Below are positions 1-10,620 of a stretch of 64,000 bases of DNA, in pieces (position 1 is the stretch's first letter; each line of letters opens with the position of its first letter). Location: assembly GCA_024760905.1 (NCBI GenBank), contig CM045729.1:50843580-50907579 (forward strand). Reading direction: 5' to 3'. This DNA comes from Plotosus lineatus. Taxonomy: Eukaryota; Chordata; Actinopteri; Siluriformes; Plotosidae. A program made the translations under genes and the position numbers. The notes under the pieces are model-generated. The model had not been told where the DNA came from. It saw only the letters and a program-made list of their open reading frames with translations, and made no database searches.

Positions 1-397
1 AGTGTCTGTTTGGCGGATAAGAATTTCAGAATGTACTTTCTCCTGACTGTTGTAGCACATTTTGGACAGGTATATGAGTCGAGGACTACCATGCACTCAC
101 TACCTTAGTCTGTTCACATTTGATCTTTGCCTTATCTTCTACGTGTGTGTTGCTCTGAACATTTCATGTTGTTTAATGTTGTTTGAAAGTTTTTAAAACA
201 ATAGACTGTATCGGCTCTCCTAAACTTTCATATAAAAAAAACTCATTATTCCACTATATGAAGCTAAGGAAAGGTGTGGACAATAACCTTTTCTTCACAA
301 TCAGCATCAAAGTGTAGGTTTGGAGCCCAAAGATTGCAAATACAAACAGGATAAATGTCTGGATAGGTTTCTTCCTGATGTGAAGAACAGGTTTTCA

Positions 398-401
<4 letters not shown>

Positions 402-483
<82 letters not shown>

Positions 484-493
484 CACACACACA
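402..493. repeat. (AC)n(TA)n(CA)n compound microsatellite
   Basis: About 14 AC units run into about 25 TA units and then a short CA tract. Open reading frames across it are repeat translations (TH/IY runs) and not genes. The flanks 1-401 and 494-745 show nothing recognisable. Confidence 0.95.
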
Positions 494-742
494 AAGCTGT
501 ACTTGACATTAGTCAACATTAGTTACAAGGAAGGACTCACAGACAAATTTCATGCATATTAATTATGCCACAAATTATAAAGATCTAAAGAGTTTTTTCT
601 ATGTTTCTTTGTGTAAAATTAAGTAGTTTTTTGCTTTTTGGCTCTGTAAACATAAAGTTTGTAAAATATATTGTCACAAGGTGAATAAAATCCTTTAATG
701 AGCACTGTGTGTTCTGTGGGGTTTATTTATATATGTTCATTA

Positions 743-865
<123 letters not shown>

Positions 866-1150
866 ATGAGGTAGCAAAGCTTAAACGCATGCCTAAGATA
901 CATGAATGCTGGCGCATGTATTACAGTTGAGAGATTGGCAGCACCAGTTGTACCATCACTGAATGAGCTTGTATAGATATAAGGCCACGTCCGAAGATAA
1001 CCACAGTATGGTACAGGAAATTATATAAAAAATCATACATGATATACAGTGCTATTTATATATGCTACTGTGTGGGTTAATAAAGCCACAGTTAAATGCA
1101 CCAATGAGCCATAGCATGTAAAGTTATGTGTATTGTAGAATAATGTCAGT

Positions 1151-1745
1151 ACACAGTGCATTGCAGTCTGCTATGCATGCTGGGTCTTTCACCACTCAAA
1201 GCACCTACAACAGGCAGATGAACATCGGAATTGGACTCTGAGGTGATAAACGAAGTTGGAATTGGCTGACTAATCACATTTTCTTTTAACTCATATGAGA
1301 AGTCGGGTGTGTGTATTGCTTAAGAGATGGCACCAGGATGCACTATGGTAAGCTTTTCAATTCAGTATGATCTGGGCAAAGCTCTGCTGTAACTCTTGGG
1401 ACCTTGCCTTCCCAAACACTGGCAGATCTACTACACCCTTCGTAGCTTGGCACAGGTACTTTATTTCCTTGTAACGCTGGCCTCTTTAGGCAGGTTAACG
1501 ACTTCTGCCACACTGCCAAAATTGTTCAGAAGGGTTTCATTAACATGACAAAGAGTTCAAGGTGTTGACTTGGCCTCTAGATACTTCAGATCTCAGTGTT
1601 ACTGTGCATCTGAATGTGCTGGATAAAAACATCTGATTGACTTTGCACATTAAAGGACTGCAAATGTTTTGGTGCAAGATACAACAGCACATCTCAATTG
1701 ATCTTATGGAGTCCATGCCCAGATGCCATTTGGCAATACAAGATG
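1151..1745 (+). mobile_element. Decayed Tc1/mariner-type transposase body (fragment)
   Basis: This stretch resembles the middle and C-terminal part of a common fish Tc1-like transposase gene, read on the + strand. It contains recognisable blocks such as GATGGCACCAGGATGCACTA, the GTGTTGACTTGGCCTC block that precedes the third catalytic position, and ATGGAGTCCATGCC near the C-terminus. Stops and frameshifts interrupt every frame and I see no terminal inverted repeat at either side, so this is a dead internal fragment. Family assignment rests on recalled sequence similarity. The element at 5695-6118 carries the 5' part that is missing here. Confidence 0.6.
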
Positions 1746-1879
1746 GAGAAACATAATAGCAGGCAAGTGGTTTGAAGATTATTGCTGATTGGATTATGAC
1801 GTCTATCTGTCGGGAGCTTTGAGAACCATGTGTGTAATGCGTACAAGCTATGTCATGATAAACAGGACTCACAATAGAA

Positions 1880-3420
1880 AGAACTGAAAGGGGGTTCAGA
1901 GATGACAGGCATGTTCACATTGCTGGGAAGGTTATGTTACCCTTGTGGAAACTGGAGAAAGAAGAGAATGATGTACAGATGGCAGAAACACAGATTTCAT
2001 GAATAGATAACTCTTCCAGCATCCAACAGTTTGCACCTATTGGAGGTAGAGACTTCCACCACTCAGTGGACAAAGACTTGTTTATGGAATGCCCAGCCTT
2101 TTTATTTCATTCCCGATGAACAATGTGTCTAAGAACCAGACAACCATCAAACAAGGAGAAACAGTAAAGTGTAACACAGGACATGAACCAGACACAACCA
2201 GGAATATGCTGCATGTTCCTGTTGACTGAACCCTTCAATCCACACTATGGTATGATACGACAATGAGAGGAAAGTTTGTGTTACAAGCAAGTCACCACCT
2301 CAGATTCACCTGTCCACCAATACATGTTGGTCGAACTCAATGCTAGAACATGCAGTAATTTTCTGTAGCATTCGCAATCAAAAAGGCTTTCAGAGAGATC
2401 CATTTCAGTTCCATTTCTTGTCCAGGTTTTTACAGAGGGGTCATAGCCTCTCGAGACCTTGTAAAAACCTTTATATAAAGGCAACTGGGTATTACACTCT
2501 TGCCAAACTCCTTCCTGTTTCAAGATATTGATTAAGTTCGATATGTATGAGGTGGTAAGAAACAGAAGCAATATGAAAAGGTTTCAAGGCACAACATTCT
2601 GGTTTGTGTCTTAGGATAGTAGGCTACTTGCATACTGTACATGTTGAAAATACCTGTGGCGCCTCAGAGATGCCTGAAGTATAGGACTTGGAATTGAAAT
2701 GCATGCTCTTTGAATATAAATCTTACTAAATATTTGTATTCGTGATTGACAGGTGCATAAAGAAAAAATAGACATGTACCACTCTTGTCTTTTCACAGCT
2801 TGAATAGCTTAAGAGTATGAAAAGAGCAGGTCTATAAAAACCAGTCTCAGGCTCTGAAATCTAAGACTGAATGAAAACTACCATCCTCCTTCCTCCTCAT
2901 TGTACAGAAACAGGAGTAGATTAAGTAGAATTGTGGGGGTCTACCCTTTTTCTGTTCAGTCTGCCCAAGAGAAGACGAACTTGGGTCAAAGCTATTACCA
3001 GCCTGAATACTCCGTACTGAGATTCACGTGGAGAGACTACTAAATGTTGACATAAGCTACAGACATGTGACCCGGCCTGCTCTGCTAGTGGTTCATCATG
3101 TTTGCTACAAAGCACACCACAGAGTCCTGATCAATAAAATCATTGTACTTTGGTAGAATGAAATCTGCTGTGACGTGCTTGCAACAACATGCAACAAGAA
3201 TTTTCAGTCCTATGGTAGCCCTGCAAAATGGATGGAAATGACCTGGGACCCATTTCCCCATTTTGCATAGGCCACAGTTTAACTACTAGAACATTGTATG
3301 TTTGGGAGAATTTCATAGATATGCTGGTAGACATACCATCCTTTTGTTCCTCCATGTGGAATGAGAAATGGTTATTAGGTGACAAGAGCCTTGCTAAGTA
3401 CAATTTTGTGCAGTTTAATG
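1880..3420. other. Non-coding stretch, nothing recognised
   Basis: No convincing ORF, tRNA-like sequence or long repeat is visible. The short frames on both strands lack domains. Confidence 0.5.
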
Positions 3421-3445
3421 CTCATCAGTTGACACCAGACCTGGG

Positions 3446-4242
3446 GAGGGCAGCATTGGCCTGGTGGTAAAGGGTGCTGGATCACTGATCCTAAGGTTGG
3501 GGGTTTGAGTCCCACTCTCCACAAGGTTGTCTCCCCCCCCAAGGCAGCTAACTGGGTTATCAAAGGCCGGCTATGTCTCTCACTGTCTATGGTGAGAGGT
3601 TCATGTAAAAGAACTACTGTATTGCTAACTTTCGTAAAAAGTAAGGTCAAGTCTGTTGAGTTTTTACACCCAAGCCTCATGGCTCATCAGGCCAGTGCTT
3701 ATCCCCAGTTTCCATAGCGTGAAACGACCAGGAGTTCAACTCCCCCTGGATGGGGCGCTAGTCCATCGCAGGTTACCTTCCCAGTATATTTTTACTGGTA
3801 CCCATTTATACTGCTGGGTGAACAGAGGCACACTTGTGGTTGAGACCTTGCCTGGGGGTCTTAGCACAGTAAGGGTCTCAATGGGATTCGAACTCACAAC
3901 CTCCCGATCATGAGCGCAGCACCCTAACCACTACTCCACCAGCCCCACCAAAAAAAAAAGAGTCCCTCTCTCCACAAGGATGTCACCGTCCCCCCCCCCC
4001 AGTGCAGCTAACTGGGTTATCAAAGGCCAGCCATGTCTCTCACTGTCTATGGTGAGAGGTTCATATAAAAGAACTACTGTATTGATAACTTTCATAAAGG
4101 GTAGCTGCAAAGCCGTCAGCACGAATCTGTCCCTTGCTAAGCGTTGTGTCAGGAACGGCATCTATGCCAAATCAAACATGCGAATCAGATGATCTGTTGT
4201 GGCGACTCCTGAAAGGGAACAGTGGAAACGAAAAAGAAAAAA
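3446..4242 (+). mobile_element. SINE family I, composite copy carrying a SINE II insert (RTE-type tail)
   Basis: A tRNA-derived SINE lies between direct repeats at 3428-3445 and 4243-4260, which match at 17 of 18 positions (target-site duplication). The head at about 3450-3525 has an A box (TGGCCTGGTGG) and a B box (GGTTTGAGTCC). The body (GCAGCTAACTGGGTTATCAA) begins near 3543. A second SINE in reverse orientation sits at about 3649-3946. After it the family I sequence restarts inside the head (AGTCCCTCTCTCCACAAGG) and runs to the RTE-like tail (GTTGTGGCGACTCCTGA). Both family I parts share the rare variant GAACTACTGTATTG, so part of this copy was duplicated around the insert. Confidence 0.85.
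3649..3946 (-). mobile_element. SINE family II, reverse copy nested in SINE I
   Basis: Read on the - strand it starts with GGGGCTGGTGGAGTAGTGGT, has a B box GAGTTCGAATCCC, the internal block ATAAATGGGTACCAGTAAAA, and ends near CAACAGACTT. It matches the + strand copy at 13311-13620 over its full length, which defines it as a separate tRNA-derived SINE of about 300 bp. Confidence 0.85.
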
Positions 4243-4531
4243 GTTGATACCAGACCTGGGAATTGGCAGCCAGCAAGCTGTGCAGGTTGACCAGTTGTGA
4301 TAATTGACTCAGGATTAAGAGCATGATGTGGACATGTTTAAAGGAAAAACCACATCTAGAATTATGTATTGGCAGAAATCAAGCTATATTAACAGTATTG
4401 AACCATTCTATGTTGTTTTGATTTGCATTTTCCATGTACACTGAGTTGTCAGGTTGGAAAAAGACAAAGAATGCAGAGAAGTGGAGTGGAATCTCATGAA
4501 AAAATCAATAGCAAACTCAAAACAAATCATT

Positions 4532-4823
4532 CATTCTCTTTAACCACTTAATCAGGATCACAGGGAGGCTGGTGCCCATGGCAAGGCCAGAGTAGGCTAC
4601 ACCCTGGATAGCTTGCCATGTCACAGCTATGCAGCCTACTCTTTACGAAAGTCAGCAACAGTTCTTTTACATGCCTCACACAATAGACCGTGAGAGACAT
4701 GCCTTTGATAACCCAGTTAGCCACAATGGGGGGGACAGTGACAGCCCATTGAGAGTAGGGCTTGAACCCCCAACATTAGGATCAGTGATCCAGCGCCTTT
4801 ACCACCAGGCCACCATTGCCCCC
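4532..4823 (-). mobile_element. SINE family I, L-type tail
   Basis: Flanked by AAAACAAATCAT (4520-4531) and AAAACAACTCAT (4824-4835), an 11 of 12 match that fits a target-site duplication. On the - strand the tRNA-like head (GGCAATGGTGGCCTGGTGG) comes first. The tail reads ATCCTGATTAAGTGG, the version related to L2-type LINE ends. Confidence 0.85.
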
Positions 4824-5017
4824 AAAACAACTCATAAACTTGAATAAAGATGTGTTGGGTCGATATCATGACAAACTAGTCGTCGCTGTATAGAAGATTA
4901 TCCTGGTTCATGCAGCGTCAGTGACAAAAACAGGGAAAGTTAGTAGATTCAGCAAATGAGTGTGAACTACGTATCTAGATATTTTACAACTACCCCATCT
5001 TGTACACTACCCTAGAC

Positions 5018-5019
<2 letters not shown>

Positions 5020-5050
<31 letters not shown>
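5020..5050. repeat. (AC)15 microsatellite
   Basis: Uninterrupted AC dinucleotide run. The surrounding 4840-5690 is AT-rich and otherwise featureless. Confidence 0.95.
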
Positions 5051-5053
<3 letters not shown>

Positions 5054-5694
5054 TCACTGAAAGCCGACAAGTGTGTGGATGGATATAAATATTATTATGT
5101 GTTTACAAGAAATTGATGGTTAGATAGATACAGTATGTATAAGGAGTTTTTTATGTAGCCGTTATAAATGTTCACTGTACAGGTGGTTGAGCTCAGAAAG
5201 GTTTCCATAGCTTAGAGGATCATTCAAGAATCCTCCTTAGAAAGCCCATTGCCAGTTTATTTTTCTGTTGCTTTCCTCAACTTTAAAAAAAAAAAAAAAC
5301 TTTGTGCATTTTGGAGTACAACAGCAAACATGCATATTGTTTCTCACCTTAAAATGGCGATTAATATTGTACAGGAATCCACAGGTGAATTGAACACGAT
5401 GACTCTTTTTTATTCTGTTTTGCCAGCCTGAAGAATCCAGTTTGCTGGCTTAGTTGACCAGTGACATTAATGGTAAATGAGTCTATATTAATGTTATGGT
5501 ACGGAAGGCTGACTTAAAGTTAAACGGCACTACAGATTTCCATAAATTTGTAAAAAAAAAAAAATAATAATAATTAAATATTGTAAAACTGTGCATATTT
5601 ATAAACCCTTTAAGATGCATGAAGATGGAACACAAAATTGTAGATAGATCAGCTATAACATTCAAAACATTGTGAGCACTGACAGGAGAGTATA

Positions 5695-6118
5695 TTGATT
5701 ATGTCAGCACAGTGGCACCTGACACGGAGCGGGATGTTATAGACAGACAATGAACAGTCAGTTTCCAAAGTTGGTGTGCTGGAATCAGGTAAATTGAACA
5801 AACATAAAGATCCAAGTGACTTTGACAATTAATCTCTAAAGCAGCAGGACCTACCAAAAGTGGTCCAAGATAGAACGACCAGTGAACTTGCAAGTGTGTC
5901 TTGCGTGCTTATGGCTCAGTGATGCATGTCTGAGAGAAAAGCCTGGAACATCTGATCCAATCCCACAGAAAAGCTACTGTAGCACAAACTGCTGAAACAG
6001 TTAATACTGGCTTGAATCGAAAGGAGTCAAACACACAGTGCTGTGTCTGGGGCCGTCCAGTCACCGATCAGTCAAGTGGTGATAAAGGTATGCCTGATTG
6101 GTGTATAATGACTTTGTG
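5695..6118 (+). mobile_element. Internally deleted Tc1-like element (5' part plus 3' end)
   Basis: The sequence follows the start of a common fish Tc1-like element (GGCACCTGACACGGAGCGGG, then a decayed helix-turn-helix coding part) up to ACACAGTGCTG. It then jumps to the terminal sequence TATGCCTGATTGGTGTATAA. The transposase middle is absent and the remaining frame has many stops, so the copy is inactive. The assignment is from recognised motifs, without an alignment. Confidence 0.6.
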
Positions 6119-6204
6119 TGGTGTAACATTATCATATTACTGCAACTAAATGAATTAAACAGGTAAGGTTTAACAGTGCCCCTGCAGACCAAGCAAGATG
6201 TTTT

Positions 6205-6706
6205 GGGGCAGTGGTGGCTTAATGGTTAAGTCGATGGGTTACTTATCTGAAGGTCAGTGGTTCAATACCCAGTATCACCACTGTTGGGCCTTTGAACAAA
6301 GATCAGTTTATTTTCTGGAACCGCTTAATCCTAATTAGGATCACGGGAGACTGGCGCCCATCCCAGCCGACTCTGGGCAAGGGCAGAGTACACCCTGGTC
6401 AGCTCGCCAGGCCATCGTAGGGCGGAAACACGCCGACGACTTTGCAGCCTACTCTTGTCGAAAGTCAGCAATGGTTCTTTTACATGCCTCACACCATAAA
6501 CAGTGAGAGACATGGCCGGCCTTTGATAACCCAGTTAGCTGCACTGGGGGGGACAGTGACAACCTTGTGGAGAGTGGGACTCGAACCCCCAACCTTTCAG
6601 CGATCCAGCGCCCTATACCACTTGACCTCCACTGCCCCTTGAACAAAGTTCTTAACAAATAATAATTGTAAGCTGCTCTAGATAAAAGCATCTGCCAAAT
6701 AATGCA
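6205..6706 (+). mobile_element. SINE III (V-SINE-like), split by a SINE I insertion
   Basis: The head GGGGCAGTGGTGGCTTAATGG with B box GGTTCAATACCC begins at 6205. The 3' end, with the block TCTAGATAAAAGCATCTGCC, is found after 6649. The two halves are separated by a SINE I copy flanked by the 10-bp duplication TTGAACAAAG (6292-6301 and 6639-6648). The 3' block is the widespread fish SINE/LINE tail of the V-SINE/L2 type. Confidence 0.8.
6302..6638 (-). mobile_element. SINE family I, L-type tail, inserted in SINE III
   Basis: Full-length reverse copy: the tail (CCGCTTAATCCTAATTAGGA) is at the left and the tRNA-like head (GGCAGTGGAGGTCAAGTGG) at the right. An exact 10-bp target-site duplication TTGAACAAAG flanks it. 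Confidence 0.9.
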
Positions 6707-7136
6707 AGTTTCATGAAGACATAGCTTGCCGGATGTGGATGGTTGTACACCATCCTATTCCACAATCGAATGGAAAAAACTTCCCAGGGATGTTTCAACA
6801 CAATCCTTGCTTTGAGACTATGCTGAAAACCTAGTTGTTTAATCAAACATTTTGTTCATAGTCCTTTTTTGGTAAAAGAGCAGATTGGGGGTTTTTGGTA
6901 TTGAGGGTTCTGGTAAACAGTCATGCTGTCACTCCCTCAATCTCATCTGTTTACCGAGGTCCGTTGACAGTGCCATGGCTGATCGCCTTAGGTCACAGAG
7001 TGTCTCTTTTTCTGGTTCTCTGTTTTTAGATATGCTGTCATAGTCAATCATGCAGAGTCATGTGGAGTCCCTGTTTGCATTCAGCATTGATAAACTCTCT
7101 TTTTTAACCATTACTCTGTCATAAGCAAGCCTGACA

Positions 7137-7138
<2 letters not shown>

Positions 7139-7183
<45 letters not shown>

Positions 7184-7207
7184 GCTCTGTGAGTGAGTGA
7201 GTGAGTG

Positions 7208-7279
<72 letters not shown>
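7139..7279. repeat. (CT)n - (GTGA)n - (GT)n compound microsatellite
   Basis: About 20 CT units are followed by CGCGCTCT, five GAGT units and about 34 GT units. Reading frames across it (HTHT and ERER runs) are artefacts. Confidence 0.95.
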
Positions 7280-7281
<2 letters not shown>

Positions 7282-7489
7282 TGCTGAGGTACACATGCTA
7301 CTTCTGAGATACCATTGATCCTGATCCTTCTGTCTCAATCTTGTGATCTATCCTGATATGCTACCACTGGTTAAAATTCTCATCTTTAGAAGCCTCTCAC
7401 TCATGCTAACGATTATCCATCTGGTCCTAAATATATACAGTACAGTACTCTCAAAAATTGTGGGATTGACTTATCCCTGATGGTGACAT

Positions 7490-7879
7490 CTTCTTTCTTC
7501 TTCTTTTCCTGTTGGCTGTTCCCTTCAGGGGTCGCCACAGCGAATTATCTGCCTCTATCTCACCCTGTCCTCTGCATCTTCTTCTCTTATGCCAACTACC
7601 TTCATGTCCTCCTTCACCACATCCATAAATCTCTTCTTTGGTCTTCCTCTGGGCCTTCTGCCTGGTAGTTCCAACCACAGCATCCTACTACCAATATACT
7701 CACTATCCCTCCTCTGTACATGTTCAAACCATCTCAATTTAGTCTCTCTGACTTTGTCTCCAAAACCTCTAACATGTGCTGTCCCTCTGATGTACTCATT
7801 CCTGATCCTATCCATCCTCGTTACTCCCAAAGAGAACCTCAACATTTTCATCCCTGCTACCTCCAGCTCTGCCTCAGTG
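7490..7879 (-). mobile_element. 5'-truncated RTE-type LINE, 3' end of ORF2
   Basis: Flanked by an exact 14-bp duplication CCTGATGGTGACAT (7476-7489 and 7880-7893), which marks target-primed insertion. On the - strand it encodes the C-terminal end of a non-LTR reverse transcriptase, with the motifs LRWFEHVQRRD and LPGRRPRGRPKKR. It ends in a short 3' region (TTCGCTGTGGCGACCCCTGA) and an AAG-rich tail. Only about 390 bp remain, so the copy is dead. Its 3' terminal sequence is the same kind as the R-type tail of SINE family I and makes RTE the likely source of that tail. Confidence 0.85.
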
Positions 7880-8190
7880 CCTGATGGTGACATAAATTAT
7901 TTTAATAAAACAATACAGAACTATGAATACCATTACAGTTATAATCTAACCAAGTACACTTAAACTATATTGAAGTTTCTGCTGCATAGTTTGTATTTTA
8001 AAATTTGGTTTCCGTTTTAAGTCTGGCTCTTCTACAGGTTTCTTGATTGTGCCCTATGAGGGAGTTTTTCCTTGCCCCCATTGCTGTGGACTTGCTCATT
8101 GGGAATGTGTAGGGTTTATAGAAAAAAATATTTAAATTCTTTAGCAAATTGCATTTTACTATATTAAGCTATTGTGCCTCAATGTCAGTT

Positions 8191-8335
<145 letters not shown>

Positions 8336-8338
8336 TAT

Positions 8339-8686
8339 GGCAGTAGTGGCCTAGTGGTATGAGGTGCTGAATCGCTGGTTGGGGGTTTGAGTCCCACTCT
8401 CCACAAGGTTGTCACTGAACCCCCCAAGTCAAGCTAACTGGGTTATCAAAGGCCGGCCATGTCTCTTACTGTCTACGGTATGAGGTTCATGTAAAAGAAC
8501 CATTGCTGACTTTCGTAAAGAGTAGCTTCGTAAAGAGTAGCTGCAAAGCCATCAGCGCGTTTCCGCCCTGCGATGGCTTTGCGAGCTGACCAGGGTGTAC
8601 TCTGCCCTCACCCAGAGTTGGCTGGGATGGGCGCCTGCCTCCCCGCGACCCTAATTAGGATTAAGCGATTACAGAAATAAGTAATT
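8339..8686 (+). mobile_element. SINE family I, L-type tail
   Basis: Full-length + strand copy: A box TGGCCTAGTGG, B box GGTTTGAGTCC, body, and the tail CCTAATTAGGATTAAGCG. A short tandem duplication (GTAGCTTCGTAAAGAGTAGC) lies in the body near 8521. Confidence 0.9.
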
Positions 8687-9016
8687 GATCTTATTATATC
8701 ACCAAGTGAGAATTAAATCTGGAACAGGATGTCAGAAAACACATGATGGTTGTGATGAAGTGTACACATAGTTTTGACTGTATTGTGAAGCAGACTTTGC
8801 AGGAGAGTAAATTTCTAGCTCCATTTGGTGTGTCTTTGACCTGAGAATAAGGAAAAGAATTAAATAAAAGCCATTCTCAGAATTCCTCATTTTGCCACAG
8901 CGACTACAGTGAAACCCCACGCTGAAGTGAAATACCCACCGGGTTCACCCAAATAACATTTCGGGCAACAGTGTGAATCCTCTGTATGTACTCTTGGCCT
9001 TTTGGAAGACCTGGGC

Positions 9017-9030
9017 GTTTCCATAGCAAC
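9017..9030. promoter_or_regulatory. Candidate X-box (RFX site)
   Basis: GTTTCCATAGCAAC fits the RFX half-site pattern GTTNCC, two bases, RGNAAC. It lies inside the GC-rich island before rap2a, where such sites are often functional. This is a motif match only. Confidence 0.4.
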
Positions 9031-9315
9031 ATCATCCAGCGCACAGCTCTTTTTAACGCGTGCCCTCGAGCTTATTGGACAGCAGCGCCGCGGTCCCGCC
9101 CTCAAACTGCTCCAACCGGCAACAACATGCAGAAATCCGAGTTTGGAAATCTTCTGCACTTCTTTCACATAGGCGTGGGGTGCGGTTTGAAGCTCGTGGC
9201 CGCGCCCCATACACGAGACATTGGTGACGTCCTTGTCCTGGCGTTGCCTACGGAAGCCGAGGAGGGGGAAAACGACCGTTAACACGGCAGCGCTTGTGGG
9301 TCTCCACCCGAGAGC

Positions 9316-9414
9316 ATGGCGGCCGCTTATGTGTCGGTGCGCAAAAGAAGAGGCGAAATGAAACCGCGCACGAGGGACTGCTTTATCGAAACTACTACCG
9401 GTCGGATGATTTAA
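9316..9414 (+). CDS. Upstream ORF 1 of rap2a (32 codons)
   Basis: ATG in a good context (A at -3, G at +4; GAGCATGGCGGC), 32 amino acids, then TAA. The start overlaps a YY1-like ATGGCGGC core. It counts as a uORF only if transcription starts upstream of it, which I cannot see. The encoded peptide has no recognised domain. Confidence 0.3.
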   Translation: MAAAYVSVRKRRGEMKPRTRDCFIETTTGRMI

Positions 9415-9631
9415 AGACTGTTTTCATTCGTGTTTCGAACCTGCGAGATTCCGTGTGAAGCTTTGTTAGCATAGCCGACAACCACAGCTAATGCTACTCT
9501 GCGCAGGAGCAGCGCCGTTTTCCCCCACTCGGATCATTTCGGACCGCGAGCTCAGCAAATGAACAAGCCCGAGCTACTTCACGCGCCGACATTGGAAAAC
9601 GTGCAGCAGCCTGGATTAACAGCAGTAGCCG

Positions 9632-9727
9632 ATGCCGAGTAGGACCGCGATAATGCCCAGCTTCCTCCCCGTTTCCTTGTTTGGGCTCCGCGCCTTTGTG
9701 CCCCGCTTGTTTACTTCGCCCAGCTAA
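9632..9727 (+). CDS. Upstream ORF 2 of rap2a (31 codons)
   Basis: ATGCCGAGTAGG opens a 31-residue frame ending in TAA. It is in the presumed 5' leader about 160 bases before the main start. Any role would be in translational control. Confidence 0.3.
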   Translation: MPSRTAIMPSFLPVSLFGLRAFVPRLFTSPS

Positions 9728-9752
9728 AAGCGAGAAAGGCGCCAGGAGCAGC

Positions 9753-9839
9753 ATGGGAGCTGCTCCGTCACTGGTACTATAGCTACAACTCCGGTTTGCC
9801 TTTTATTGCTCGTTTTAAATGACGAATCCCGGCTGCTAG
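9753..9839 (+). promoter_or_regulatory. Two minimal upstream ORFs of rap2a
   Basis: A 9-codon ORF (9753-9782, ATGGGAGCT...TAG, G at +4) and a 6-codon ORF (9819-9839, ATGACGAAT...TAG) lie just before the main ATG at 9888. Both are close enough to the coding start to fall within the mRNA leader almost regardless of the exact start site. Confidence 0.45.
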
Positions 9840-9887
9840 GGAACGTTTTCCGTTGTTTCTTTCCCCGTTTGACGGCCGTTAAGAGCT

Positions 9888-10201
9888 ATGCGCGAGTACA
9901 AGGTGGTGGTGCTGGGCAGCGGCGGCGTTGGCAAGTCCGCCCTCACGGTGCAGTTCGTCACCGGCACGTTCATCGAGAAGTATGATCCGACCATTGAGGA
10001 CTTTTACCGCAAAGAGATAGAAGTGGACTCGTCTCCCTCCGTACTCGAGATCCTGGATACGGCCGGAACGGAACAGTTCGCGTCCATGCGCGACCTGTAC
10101 ATCAAGAACGGCCAGGGTTTCATCCTGGTCTACAGCCTGGTGAACCAGCAAAGCTTCCAGGACATCAAACCCATGCGGGACCAAATCATCCGCGTGAAAA
10201 G
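9888..10201 (+). CDS. rap2a: rap2a coding exon 1 (residues 1-105, first two bases of codon 105)
   Basis: Encodes the N-terminal part of Rap2a, a small GTPase of the Ras family that cycles between GDP and GTP at membranes and signals to actin and kinase effectors such as TNIK/MAP4K. Visible motifs: P-loop GSGGVGKS (10-17), switch I/effector YDPTIEDFY (32-40) with Phe39, the residue that separates Rap2 from Rap1, and switch [10 protein letters not shown] (57-64) with Thr61 where Ras has Gln. The start is the first in-frame ATG and gives the canonical [10 protein letters not shown] beginning. The exon ends at AAAAG|GTAGAG, a usable donor, in phase 2; reading on meets a stop at once, confirming the splice. 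RAP2 paralogues are very similar here, and the a assignment comes from exon 2. Confidence 0.97.
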
Positions 10202-10599
10202 GTAGAGCCCGGAGGACGTGAACCTGCAGTTCACTGACGTAGCAGTAATGGGTTCTGCAGTAGTGCCTTCCTGCTGGAACACACACAATACACACACACA
10301 GTCTCAATTCTCACCAATCAATGCTAAAGGCACTGTCTCCTTATCTTGCCGTGCATGTCTGTCCTCCGACAATTTATTGCAGATCCACAAAGGCAAATAC
10401 CTGGTTTTTTTTGGGCCATGAGTCAGTGGTCTATTTGTGATCTCATTATGGGGTCATATTAGAATGGCCCACATCCTCAGGCCTACTGTTGAAGATGTGC
10501 AGTACCTTGTTTGGGTTCACAACTAACCACTATATAATGAACTCCAGTACCTACTGGAGTTAGGAACAACACAAATAGTGTATGATGGTTCCCACTGTA

Positions 10600-10620
10600 G
10601 TAAAAAAAAAAAAAAAAAAA
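10600..10620. repeat. Poly(A) tract in intron
   Basis: A run of about 19 A. The surrounding 10208-11090 is unremarkable intronic sequence. Confidence 0.8.

Larger units (their letters stand above)
8990..9887 (+). promoter_or_regulatory. rap2a: rap2a CpG-rich promoter and 5' leader
   Basis: The region is clearly richer in G, C and CpG than the AT-rich surroundings and leads straight into coding exon 1. It holds a GC box (TCCCGCCC near 9094), an inverted CCAAT box (ATTGG at 9074) and an RFX-type X-box candidate at 9017-9030. I see no TATA box at a sensible place. The transcription start cannot be fixed from sequence alone. Frames on the - strand here (for example 8887-9285) lack recognisable domains and look like by-products of GC-rich DNA. 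Confidence 0.65.

Noticed and set aside
6205..6706. Two separate SINEs instead of one interrupted SINE III
   Set aside because: The halves join exactly once the 10-bp duplication and the inserted SINE I are removed.
8887..9285. 132-codon frame on the - strand upstream of rap2a
   Set aside because: It lies in the GC-rich promoter where stop codons are rare, has no recognisable domain and shows no splice context. It is more likely chance.
9879..10307. 142-codon - frame over rap2a exon 1
   Set aside because: It is the antisense shadow of the highly conserved GTPase exon.
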